A stretch of DNA of 8,361 bases from an uncultured Flavonifractor sp. (GTDB taxonomy: Bacteria; Bacillota; Clostridia; Oscillospirales; Oscillospiraceae): positions 1-8,361 of the forward strand of contig CAJUDT010000095.1 in assembly GCA_910585415.1 (NCBI GenBank), given 5' to 3'. The notes under the pieces were generated by a model. It had not been told where the DNA came from and did not search any database. It saw only the letters and a program-made list of their open reading frames with translations. Both the position numbers and the translations under genes were made by a program. This document shows, piece by piece, positions 1 to 5,803 of the stretch (its first letter is position 1; every line of letters begins with the position of its first letter).

Positions 1-46
1 GTTACTTTCCATCGCTGGAAAGTAACCCGCCGGAGGCGGGACCAGA
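1..46. repeat. Hairpin repeat, left copy (inverted partner at 8313-8358)
   Basis: Bases 1-10 and 17-26 form a perfect 10-bp stem around the 6-base loop ATCGCT. A second small stem follows directly (CCCGCC 26-31 with GGCGGG 35-40, loop GGA). The reverse complement of 8313-8358 matches this unit at 40 of 46 positions by hand alignment. Four of the six differences are two compensatory base-pair changes in the main stem. Weaker similarity seems to continue to about base 90. The window starts exactly at the stem, so the true outer edge is not visible. It is probably one copy of a dispersed, structured intergenic repeat; the class is unknown. Confidence 0.8.
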
Positions 47-113
47 TAACGAAACGTAGGGAGTAACGTGGAAGAAGCAGAAAGCAACCGAATACCACCC
101 CCCAGAGAGAGTC

Positions 114-133
114 GTTAGAGCCTCCGCTCTAAC
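114..133. repeat. Short palindrome at the end of the SprT-like gene
   Basis: GTTAGAGC (114-121) pairs perfectly with GCTCTAAC (126-133) around a 4-base loop, giving an 8-bp stem that contains the TAA stop of the minus-strand gene. No T-run follows on the minus strand, so it is not a classical intrinsic terminator. It may still protect or define the 3' end of the transcript. Confidence 0.45.
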
Positions 134-597
134 CTCCCCCCGCAGCGGCACCGATACCGCTCAGGATGCTGCACCAACGCCGATGCTTTTGCCCTGCGAA
201 ACTCCTGCCCGCAGTTCTGACAAACCAAAACATACCGCACGGGCTTGGCGTCAGGCACGCCCAGTGCCTGGCAAGTCTCCGTACGAGAAATCCGAAACCC
301 ATAGGCCGCGTTCATCCGCTCCGCGTAACCCTTCCACCGCTTCCCATGGTTGCGGCACCCCCAGCAGGTATGCAAAACCTCATGTGCCAAAGTCTGCATA
401 CAGGCCCATTCTTCCGCCTGCAAAAGCCGCTCGCTGAGTTCAATCGTGTACCGCTCCCCCTGCTTCACACAGCACCCGAAGCGCGTCACGGCCCGGCGGT
501 TCACCCGCACATGGGGGTCGATTCGCTCCGATATAGGAATCCGCAGCCCCTTGGCCTGCTCTATCACCCGAGCCAAGAGTCCATCGAAATCATTCAT
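115..597 (-). CDS. SprT-like zinc metalloprotease domain protein
   Basis: Predicted 160-residue cytoplasmic protein of the SprT-like family, zinc-dependent peptidase-like proteins related to SprT and Spartan. The metal-binding helix HEVLH is at residues 72-76, and a third ligand is plausibly H84 in the HGKRW segment, as in other family members. The C-terminal 35 residues carry CQNC and CRC pairs, which look like the zinc ribbon found in many SprT proteins. I chose the ATG at 597-595 because GGGAGG sits 5 bases upstream; the frame stays open to 660, but that extension (MGWHSGG...) has no such site and overlaps the likely promoter. It is transcribed divergently from the response regulator. The substrate is unknown; in the wider family DNA-protein crosslinks are targets, but that role is not shown for small bacterial members. 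Confidence 0.85.
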   Translation of the reverse strand: MNDFDGLLARVIEQAKGLRIPISERIDPHVRVNRRAVTRFGCCVKQGERYTIELSERLLQAEEWACMQTLAHEVLHTCWGCRNHGKRWKGYAERMNAAYGFRISRTETCQALGVPDAKPVRYVLVCQNCGQEFRRAKASALVQHPERYRCRCGGRLERRL

Positions 598-625
598 AAC
601 AGCCTCCCGAAACACATTCCCCCTC

Positions 626-654
626 ATTGTACCACAGCTCCCCCCCGAATGCCA
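626..654 (-). promoter_or_regulatory. Probable promoter of the SprT-like gene (extended -10)
   Basis: On the minus strand TACAAT (631-626) is preceded by TGG, an extended -10 arrangement. A poor -35 match, TGGCAT (654-649), lies 17 bases upstream. The predicted start near 619 would give a leader of only about 20 bases before the ATG at 597, which contains the GGGAGG ribosome site. Confidence 0.5.
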
Positions 655-705
655 CCCCACCTCCGCCTGTGTTCCTTATGATTTCCTTACATTCCCACAC
701 AGCCC

Positions 706-735
706 TTGACTTCCCCTCCTCCCCCCGTTTATAAT
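706..735 (+). promoter_or_regulatory. Sigma-A-type promoter of the response regulator
   Basis: TTGACT (706-711) and a consensus TATAAT (730-735) are separated by 18 bases. The predicted start, near 742, lies just before the ribosome site AGGGAGGGG (745-753), so the 5' leader is about 18 bases. No repeated operator such as a VanR box stands out, although the spacer is strongly C-rich. Confidence 0.75.
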
Positions 736-759
736 ATCCAACAAAGGGAGGGGACGCCT

Positions 760-1449
760 ATGGACGCCAGAATCCTGGTGGTTGACGATGAACCGGAAAT
801 CGCGGACCTTGTGGAGGTCTATCTAAAAAGCGAGGGCTGCACCGTATTCAAATGCGGCACCGGCGCGCAGGCCCTCTCCATTGTCCAAACCCAGGACCTG
901 GACCTTGCCATCCTGGACGTGATGCTTCCCGACAGCAGCGGCTTCACCCTTTGCAGCGAAATCCGCAAAGACCACCGCTTCCCCGTCCTGATGCTCACCG
1001 CCAAGGGGAACGATATGGACAAAATCACCGGCCTGACCATCGGCGCCGACGATTACATCACCAAGCCCTTTAACCCCCTGGAGCTCATGGCCCGGGTCAA
1101 GGCCCAGCTGCGCCGGTACACCCGCTACAACGAGTCCAAGGCGGAAAACCGGGACGTCCTCGACTTCAACGGCCTGGTCATCAACCGCAGCACCCACCAA
1201 TGCTGGCTCTACGACCAGGAACTGAGCCTCACCCCCATCGAGTTCGACATACTCTGGATGCTCAGTGAAAACCGCGGCCAGGTAATCTCCGCCGAGCGCC
1301 TTTTCGAGACCGTCTGGGGCGAAAAATACCTGGACCGCAACAACACCGTCATGGTCCACATACGCCGCCTGCGGGAAAAAATGGGGGAGCCCAGCCGCAA
1401 TCCCCGCTTCATCAAAACCGTCTGGGGCGTGGGCTATAAAATCGACTGA
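760..1449 (+). CDS. VanR-like OmpR/PhoB-family response regulator, no adjacent kinase
   Basis: Cytoplasmic two-component transcription factor of 229 residues. The receiver domain (about 4-115) has the acidic pair D9/D10, phosphoacceptor D53 in LAILDVMLPD, T80 and K102 in DDYITKPF. The winged-helix domain (about 130-229) contains SLTPIEFDIL and ends in TVWGVGYKID. These segments, and the length, closely resemble VanR of the A/B/D glycopeptide-resistance type as I remember it. The ATG at 760 follows AGGGAGGGG; the frame is open from 706, but that part covers the promoter. In vanA-type clusters VanR is followed by the sensor kinase VanS and by D-Ala-D-Lac ligase genes; here tRNA genes follow and no kinase is in the window. 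I therefore give no gene symbol. The partner kinase and regulon are unknown; resistance should not be inferred. Confidence 0.93.
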   Translation: MDARILVVDDEPEIADLVEVYLKSEGCTVFKCGTGAQALSIVQTQDLDLAILDVMLPDSSGFTLCSEIRKDHRFPVLMLTAKGNDMDKITGLTIGADDYITKPFNPLELMARVKAQLRRYTRYNESKAENRDVLDFNGLVINRSTHQCWLYDQELSLTPIEFDILWMLSENRGQVISAERLFETVWGEKYLDRNNTVMVHIRRLREKMGEPSRNPRFIKTVWGVGYKID

Positions 1450-1457
1450 GCCCCCCA

Positions 1458-1486
1458 TTTCCACCCTGGGGAAAATTCGGTGGAAA
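1458..1486 (+). other. Stem-loop after the response regulator
   Basis: TTTCCACC (1458-1465) pairs with GGTGGAAA (1479-1486) around a 13-base loop, starting 9 bases after the stop codon. There is no T-run after it, so it is at best an imperfect terminator or a 3'-end stabiliser separating the regulator from the tRNA promoter. Confidence 0.35.
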
Positions 1487-1501
1487 ATGTGCAAAAAAGG
1501 A

Positions 1502-1530
1502 TTGACAAACCGGGGACAATCGGTTATACT
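1502..1530 (+). promoter_or_regulatory. Strong promoter of the tRNA cluster
   Basis: Consensus TTGACA (1502-1507), a 17-base spacer and TATACT (1525-1530). Transcription should start near 1537, about 23 bases before tRNA-Met. The 13 bases CGGTTATACTAAC (1521-1533) recur exactly at the rnhA promoter (1976-1988). Confidence 0.85.
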
Positions 1531-1559
1531 AACTCTTGCCCTGCTAAGGGAGCTCATTT

Positions 1560-1636
1560 GGCGGCATAGCTCAGTTGGCTAGAGCATGCGGTTCATACCC
1601 GCAGTGTCCCCGGTTCAAATCCAGGTGCCGCTACCA
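1560..1636 (+). tRNA. tRNA-Met (anticodon CAT), probably elongator
   Basis: A full cloverleaf can be folded. The acceptor stem GGCGGCA pairs with TGCCGCT (first pair G-U), followed by discriminator A and encoded CCA. The anticodon stem is TGCGG/CCGCA with CAT at 1594-1596, and the T-loop is TTCAAAT. It lacks the initiator features (a C1-A72 mismatch and three G-C pairs flanking the anticodon loop), so it reads as elongator Met; a tRNA-Ile2 with modified CAT is less likely because the body differs from that type. The T-stem has a C-A mismatch (1611 with 1623), where a T-A pair would be expected. It is the first gene of a three-tRNA transcript. Confidence 0.93.
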
Positions 1637-1639
1637 GAC

Positions 1640-1669
1640 CCCAAAAGACGGTACATGCCGTCTTTTGGG
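1640..1669 (+). terminator. Terminator-like hairpin inside the tRNA operon
   Basis: CCCAAAAGACGG (1640-1651) and CCGTCTTTTGGG (1658-1669) form a perfect 12-bp stem with loop TACATG. The core GACGG/CCGTC followed by TTTT resembles a short intrinsic terminator with matching A- and T-tracts, which could act in either direction. It begins 3 bases after the CCA of tRNA-Met and may attenuate transcription into tRNA-Glu, or guide processing. Confidence 0.5.
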
Positions 1670-1711
1670 AAATCCCCTTCAATGGGGACGCCCGTCCCGC
1701 TTGGGCGGCTC

Positions 1712-1786
1712 GGCCCGGTGGTCAAGCGGCTAAGACACCGCCCTTTCACGGCGGTAACACGGGTTCGATTCCCGTCCGGGTCACCA
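1712..1786 (+). tRNA. tRNA-Glu (anticodon TTC)
   Basis: Acceptor GGCCCGG pairs with CCGGGTC, with encoded CCA. The anticodon stem CCGCC/GGCGG encloses CTTTCAC with TTC at 1745-1747. The T-arm ACGGG-TTCGATT-CCCGT is regular. It is 75 bases including CCA. Only 3 bases separate it from tRNA-Val, so both must be processed from one transcript. Confidence 0.96.
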
Positions 1787-1789
1787 TAT

Positions 1790-1865
1790 GGAGGCATAGC
1801 TCAGCCGGTAGAGCGCTCGCCTCACACGCGAGAGGTCACAGATTCGAGTTCTGTTGTCTCCACCA
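1790..1865 (+). tRNA. tRNA-Val (anticodon CAC)
   Basis: Acceptor GGAGGCA pairs with TGTCTCC (one G-U), followed by ACCA. The anticodon stem CTCGC/GCGAG encloses CTCACAC, with CAC at 1823-1825 reading the GUG codon. It is 76 bases including CCA and is the last gene of the cluster, directly followed by the terminator. Confidence 0.95.
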
Positions 1866-1902
1866 AAAAACTCCTAGAGCCGCAATGGTTCTGGGAGTTT
1901 TT
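1866..1902 (+). terminator. Intrinsic terminator of the tRNA cluster
   Basis: ACTCCTAGAGCC (1870-1881) pairs with GGTTCTGGGAGT (1887-1898) over 12 positions with two G-U pairs, loop GCAAT. It is flanked by A5 on the left and ends in TTTTT (1898-1902), so it could be bidirectional. Confidence 0.9.
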
Positions 1903-1956
1903 GTTACCCCGAAGCACTCGGAACCGGACATTCTTGCGTCCCGCAGACATCGGGCC

Positions 1957-1985
1957 TTGCGGAGCCGCCCGGTTTCGGTTATACT
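1957..1985 (+). promoter_or_regulatory. Probable rnhA promoter
   Basis: TATACT (1980-1985) with a partial -35 TTGCGG (1957-1962) at 17-base spacing. The -10 area, CGGTTATACTAAC, is identical to that of the tRNA promoter 455 bases upstream. The predicted leader to the ATG at 2057 is about 65 bases. Confidence 0.6.
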
Positions 1986-2056
1986 AACCCTAGAAGCGCC
2001 GGACGTGCCGCACGAAACAGGGGCACGCGTATAAAGGGGGCAGACTACACAAGCCT

Positions 2057-2500
2057 ATGAAAAAAGTAACCATCTACACCGACGGGGCCTGTTCAGGAAA
2101 CCCCGGGCCCGGAGGGTGGGGGGCCATTCTCCAATATGGGGAGCACAAGCGGGAGCTCTCCGGCGGGGAGCCCTCCACCACCAACAACCGGATGGAGCTC
2201 ACCGGGGTCATTGCCGCCCTGGAGGCCCTCAAGGAGCCCTGTGAGATTGACTTATACTCCGACTCCAAGTACGTCATTGACGCCCTGGAAAAGGGCTGGG
2301 CCGAGGGTTGGCGGCGGCGCGGGTGGATCAAGCCCGACAAAAAGCCCGCCCTCAATCCCGATTTGTGGGAGCGCCTGCTGGACCTGATCGCCCAACACAC
2401 CGTCCGCCTCCACTGGGTCAAGGGGCACGCGCAAAACGTCCACAATAACCGCTGTGACGAGCTGGCCGTAGCGGAAAGCCGAAAATTCAAGCAAGGGTAA
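2057..2500 (+). CDS. rnhA: Ribonuclease HI
   Basis: Cytoplasmic endonuclease of 147 residues that cuts the RNA strand of RNA-DNA hybrids (R-loops, primers), using two metal ions. All active-site residues of the classical enzyme are visible: D9 (TDGACSGNPGPGGWG), E47 (NNRMEL), D69 (YSDSKYV), H124 (KGHAQN) and D134 (NRCDELA). The basic, tryptophan-rich handle region is present (residues about 80-98, GWRRRGW). Length matches the standard single-domain family. The only ribosome site candidate, AAGGGGG (2034-2040), lies 16 bases from the ATG, farther than usual, but no other in-frame ATG, GTG or TTG occurs nearby and the N-terminus is canonical. It has its own promoter and a strong terminator, so it is probably monocistronic. 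Confidence 0.97.
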   Translation: MKKVTIYTDGACSGNPGPGGWGAILQYGEHKRELSGGEPSTTNNRMELTGVIAALEALKEPCEIDLYSDSKYVIDALEKGWAEGWRRRGWIKPDKKPALNPDLWERLLDLIAQHTVRLHWVKGHAQNVHNNRCDELAVAESRKFKQG

Positions 2501-2505
2501 CAGAG

Positions 2506-2545
2506 AACCCCCAGGCCGGATGCAGATCCGGTCCGGGGGTTATTT
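2506..2545 (+). terminator. Intrinsic terminator of rnhA
   Basis: AACCCCC (2506-2512) pairs with GGGGGTT (2535-2541), and CCGGAT (2516-2521) with ATCCGG (2526-2531), with a small mismatch zone between them. ATTT follows. It starts 5 bases after the rnhA stop. The T-run is short but the stem is strong. Confidence 0.8.
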
Positions 2546-2574
2546 GCATAATCTTGTCGGATTATGCGTTTAAC
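2539..2574. repeat. Palindrome between convergent rnhA and xpt
   Basis: GCATAATC (2546-2553) pairs perfectly with GATTATGC (2560-2567) around TTGTCG, and outer GTTA/TAAC arms (2539-2542, 2571-2574) extend the symmetry. It lies about 13 bases from the xpt stop on the minus strand. It overlaps the tail of the rnhA terminator and may serve as the 3' end of xpt, although no T-run follows it on that strand. Confidence 0.55.
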
Positions 2575-2586
2575 AGACGTTTTATA

Positions 2587-3159
2587 TCAACAAAATTCCA
2601 CACCGCCGTCGGGCGTCATGGACTTGACGCGTGCCAGGGACTCCACCCGGACGCCGGCGGCGCGAATCAAATCCCCGCCGGGCTGGAAGGCCTTTTCGAT
2701 GCACACCCCCGCGCCCACCAGATGGGCCCCCGCGTCGTGGACCAGACTAATCAGGCCCTGGAGGGCGCTGCCGTTGGCCAGGAAATCATCTATGAGCAAA
2801 ACCCGGTCCTCCGGTTTGAGGAAATCCTTGGAGACAATCACATCGTAGACCTTCCCATGGGTAAAGGACTCCACCTTAGCGGTGTACACCCCGCCGGCGA
2901 TGTTGCGGGTCTTGTTTTTCTTGGCAAAAATAACCGGACACTGGAAATATTGGGCCGTGATGCAGGCAATGCCGATGCCGGAGGCCTCAATGGTCAGAAT
3001 CTTGGTCACGCCGCTGTCCCCAAACAGCCGGAAAAACTCCTTGCCGATATCCTGAAAGAGCGCCACGTCCATTTGATGGTTCAAAAAGCTGTCCACCTTC
3101 AGCACGCCGCCCTCTCGGACGATGCCATCCTGCCGGATGCGGTCCTCGAATTGTTTCAT
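2587..3159 (-). CDS. xpt: Xanthine phosphoribosyltransferase
   Basis: Cytoplasmic purine-salvage enzyme of 190 residues, converting xanthine and PRPP to XMP and pyrophosphate. The sequence follows the Bacillus-type Xpt from end to end: LKVDSFLNHQ (20-29), TIEASGI (56-62), the PRPP-binding loop VLLIDDFLANGSA (from residue 120), and IEKAFQPGGD followed by RVESLARVKS. The ATG at 3159-3157 has AGGGGG 8 bases upstream. In Bacillus the gene precedes the xanthine permease pbuX and is under a purine riboswitch; here no permease follows and I see no riboswitch in the roughly 70-base leader. It is convergent with rnhA and appears to have its own promoter downstream of the nadR remnant. Confidence 0.96.
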   Translation of the reverse strand: MKQFEDRIRQDGIVREGGVLKVDSFLNHQMDVALFQDIGKEFFRLFGDSGVTKILTIEASGIGIACITAQYFQCPVIFAKKNKTRNIAGGVYTAKVESFTHGKVYDVIVSKDFLKPEDRVLLIDDFLANGSALQGLISLVHDAGAHLVGAGVCIEKAFQPGGDLIRAAGVRVESLARVKSMTPDGGVEFC

Positions 3160-3238
3160 ATGTATAACCCCCTGTTTTTCTCCCGCTGGAGCCGCCGCCT
3201 CACCGGGGCCGCACTCCGCCGCTGGTGCGATTACCTAT

Positions 3239-3266
3239 AGTGTACCAAAATTTCGACAATTTACAA
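3239..3266 (-). promoter_or_regulatory. Probable xpt promoter
   Basis: On the minus strand TTGTAA (3266-3261), a 16-base spacer and TACACT (3244-3239). The predicted start near 3232 gives a leader of about 73 bases, which is GC-rich but shows no purine-riboswitch core. Confidence 0.55.
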
Positions 3267-3300
3267 GCCCTTTATGAACGGACCACGGAACACCGGTCAT

Positions 3301-4059
3301 TCACCATATGGTCGTAAGGCCAATCCGCGCCAAAAGCTCCTTGGCCTGGACAAACCGCTCATAGTACCCGCCGGAAAGGCAGGTGTACTCCACCTGGTTT
3401 TCGTCCAACAACTGTTTCATCCGGCGGCTGTAGGCTTCCCGGTCGGAGGCGATTACCTCGCTTCTGGTGCCGTCCTGGACGAAGGCCACCGTCGGTTCCA
3501 AAAAGAGGACCAAATCCCAGGCGCTGATTTTGTTGATTACCTGGGCAAGCCTGGTGCAGTTCGCCCGCTCGGCCTCGTCGGACAGGAGAAACCCGGCATA
3601 AAACAGGGTGGTAATCGCATCCGTATCCACAAACAAGACCCGGTTTGCCCGTTTCAGCCCGTCCATGACATTGATTTTCTGCCGCAGCAGGTTTTCGTAG
3701 AGGTCCTCCGCGTTCATAAAGTCCTCGCCCCCCGCGTAATCGCAGGTATCCCGGCCCACCTCGCTGACAAAGTTCGTGTTGTAGGCCAGGGCGAGATTTT
3801 GTACCAGGGTAGACTTTCCGGTGCTCTCGCTCCCCAGAATCAGGACCTTTTTCGCATAATAGGGCTTGCAGACCTCCGGTATATAATCCCAGTGGGTGAG
3901 GGCCCAATCCCGAATCTCCGTGGAGCTGATGGGGACCTCAGCCCGGTCAAAGTAAACGACGTCACTTTCTGGGGCGTACAGCGATTCAAAGCGGTTGCTC
4001 CCCAGATAGTCGCTGCCACAGAATATGGCATCAGCAGTTGCCTTTTTCCGCCGGGTCTG
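3301..4059 (-). pseudogene. nadR: nadR remnant (5'-truncated NMN adenylyltransferase / ribosylnicotinamide kinase)
   Basis: NadR-type bifunctional proteins make NMN from ribosylnicotinamide and adenylate it to NAD. The single open frame 4059-3301 (252 codons) matches their C-terminal part. It begins near the end of the nucleotidyltransferase domain (FCGSDYLGSNRFESLYAP, then PISSTEIRDWALTHWDYIP), followed by the P-loop GSESTGKST (3834-3808), EVGRDTCDYAGG, LFVDTDAITT, and FLEPTVAFVQDGTR near the C-terminus, which is intact. Missing are roughly 115 N-terminal residues, including the HxGH-type catalytic motif. A TAG (4062-4060) closes the frame upstream, and no ATG, GTG or TTG occurs between 4059 and 3760. 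The first start codon, GTG at 3759, lies after the P-loop. The plus-strand SLH gene begins 51 bases beyond the break. A functional kinase using a non-standard start is possible but unlikely. Confidence 0.83.
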
Positions 4060-4066
4060 CTACAAT
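4038..4066 (+). promoter_or_regulatory. Promoter of the SLH-GH18 gene, at the nadR break point
   Basis: TTGCCT (4038-4043), a 17-base spacer and TACAAT (4061-4066). The -35 box and spacer lie inside the nadR reading frame, and the -10 box overlaps its upstream limit. The predicted start near 4073 gives a leader of about 38 bases. Confidence 0.6.
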
Positions 4067-4110
4067 GCAGAAAGATGGAAGCCGTGCGTACCGATGAAAT
4101 GGAGGTTTAT

Positions 4111-5757
4111 ATGCTGCGCCGTTTTTGCCTGTCCGTGTTTCTGCTGTGTCTCGTACTCTGTACCACTTCCGCCTCCGCTTTTTCCGATACCGGGAACAGC
4201 TGGGCCGCTGAGGTGGTGGAGAAAGCCGCCGCCTATGGCCTGATGGAGGGGAGTCCCGACGGGACCTTTGGAGTCGGGCGGGATATCACCCGGGGAGAAT
4301 TTGTTACGATTCTGTGCCGCTTCTTCCAGTGGGAGACGGTGCGCCCCGAGACGCCCTCCTACGCGGACTGCCTCCCGGAGGAATGGTACTATCCCTACGT
4401 GGAAACGGCCCGGGCCCACAACGTCATGGAGCCGGACGGCGCCTTCCGGCCAACCGAGCCCATCAGCCGGGAGGAACTGGCCGTTATGCTGGTGCGGGCC
4501 CTGGGTTACGACACCCTGGCCCAGTCCTTGGGGGAGCTCTCCCTACCCTTTGACGACGTAACCGGGCACATCGGGCATATCGCCATTGCCTATGATACCG
4601 GCATGATTACCGGTGTGGCGGAGCCGGATGGCGCGCTGTATTTTTACCCCAGCGGATCCGCCAAGCGGGAGGAGGCCGCCGCCATGCTGGTGCGGGTCTA
4701 TGAGCGGTACACCTCCAAAACCGATTGGCTCCACGGCTTTTATGCCTTTTCCTCCTACAATCAAATCAATTTGACCCCCTACATGGACGGGGTCAGTGTA
4801 GGCTGGGCCCGGCTGGAGTATGACCCGCAAACGGGTCCCCGAATGAACTCCACCGCCGAAAATGGAAACGACTGGGTAAAGCCCGCAGACCCCACCCCGG
4901 CCACCCAATACTTTCAGGAGCATTCAATCCCCTGTCAACTGAACGTATACGCCACGGCGGAGGACAAGCTGACCCTGCCGGACGGAAGCACGTCCTCGAC
5001 CATTGCGGCGCTGCTGTCGCCGGAGCACCGGAGCACAAGCGTAACCCTTCTGGTGGAGGCCGCGCGGGAGTACGCGGGGCTGACCCTGGACTTTGAGGGG
5101 CTGCGCCGGGATTTGAAGGAGTCCTTTGCCCAATTCGTCCAGGAGCTGCGGGAGGCGCTGCCCCCGGAGCAGCGGCTGTATGTGTGCGTCCAGCCGGACA
5201 CCTGGTACGACGGATTTGACTACCGGAGCCTGGGGGAGAGCTGTGACAAGGTGATTTTGATGGCCCACGACTACCAGTGGCCCGCCTCCGAGGTTCCAAA
5301 GTACACCGGCACCGCCAATACGGACAGCCCCGTGACGCCCATTGTGTGGGTGTATCGGGCGCTTCGGTCCATAACCGACCCAGAAACGGGGGTAGCCGAC
5401 CGGAGTAAGCTGGCCCTGGCCATTGCCTTCAATACGGCGGGGTTCCACGTGGATGAAAACGGGGTCCTCCTGGATGGAACCATGTATCACCCGTCCCGGG
5501 ATGTGCTGACCAAGCGCCTCCAGCAGGAGAGTACGGTGGTGACGTACAGCGAGCGCTACCGCAACCCGGTGGCCAGCTATACCACCGAGGACGGGGAACG
5601 CTACCGGGTGTGGTACGAGGACAGCCAGAGTGTTCAGGATAAGCTCCAGCTGGCCCGGATGTTTGGGATACAAGGGGTGTCGCTGTGGCGGCTGGGGATT
5701 ATTCCGGCCTCCACGGGGTACGATGTCTGGAGCGGAATTGTGAATACGTTGGATTAG
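4111..5757 (+). CDS. Secreted SLH-domain protein with GH18 glycosidase domain
   Basis: Predicted 548-residue exported protein. The signal peptide is residues 1-23 (MLRR then a hydrophobic core, cut after ASA). Three S-layer homology modules follow at about 24-72, 81-135 and 147-205; such modules usually bind pyruvylated wall polysaccharide and hold the protein on the surface. From about 209 to the end is a GH18-type barrel of the kind found in cortex- and peptidoglycan-acting hydrolases such as YaaH/SleL and YdhD. The catalytic strand reads GLTLDFEGL with D327 and E329, and a later strand reads KVILMAHDYQWP. The ATG at 4111 has GGAGG 5 bases upstream; the longer open frame to 3274 is only antisense to nadR. 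It probably cuts an N-acetylglucosamine-containing glycan in the wall or spore; the substrate is inferred. The YitT-type gene follows after 46 bases without a terminator. Confidence 0.9.
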   Translation: MLRRFCLSVFLLCLVLCTTSASAFSDTGNSWAAEVVEKAAAYGLMEGSPDGTFGVGRDITRGEFVTILCRFFQWETVRPETPSYADCLPEEWYYPYVETARAHNVMEPDGAFRPTEPISREELAVMLVRALGYDTLAQSLGELSLPFDDVTGHIGHIAIAYDTGMITGVAEPDGALYFYPSGSAKREEAAAMLVRVYERYTSKTDWLHGFYAFSSYNQINLTPYMDGVSVGWARLEYDPQTGPRMNSTAENGNDWVKPADPTPATQYFQEHSIPCQLNVYATAEDKLTLPDGSTSSTIAALLSPEHRSTSVTLLVEAAREYAGLTLDFEGLRRDLKESFAQFVQELREALPPEQRLYVCVQPDTWYDGFDYRSLGESCDKVILMAHDYQWPASEVPKYTGTANTDSPVTPIVWVYRALRSITDPETGVADRSKLALAIAFNTAGFHVDENGVLLDGTMYHPSRDVLTKRLQQESTVVTYSERYRNPVASYTTEDGERYRVWYEDSQSVQDKLQLARMFGIQGVSLWRLGIIPASTGYDVWSGIVNTLD

Positions 5758-5803
5758 TTTTTGACTGCCTGGAATATCAGGGTTGAACGGAAAGAGGGAC
5801 CAT

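Noticed and set aside
823..1557. 244-codon minus-strand frame opposite the response regulator
   Set aside because: Shadow of a gene with all its catalytic residues on the other strand; no ribosome site or motif.
3160..3238. Purine riboswitch upstream of xpt
   Set aside because: The leader after the predicted start is about 73 bases, too short for aptamer plus expression platform, and I see no purine-riboswitch core.
2554..3240. 228-codon plus-strand frame opposite xpt
   Set aside because: Xpt on the minus strand matches its family along its full length; the plus frame is a composition effect.
3359..3907. A second minus-strand frame overlapping nadR, suggesting a frameshifted gene
   Set aside because: All NadR motifs, including the P-loop, lie in one uninterrupted frame from 4059 to 3301. 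The other frame encodes nothing recognisable, so there is truncation but no frameshift.
3274..4110. Long 5' extension of the SLH-GH18 reading frame
   Set aside because: It is antisense to nadR, has no ribosome site, and a clear signal peptide with GGAGG starts at 4111.
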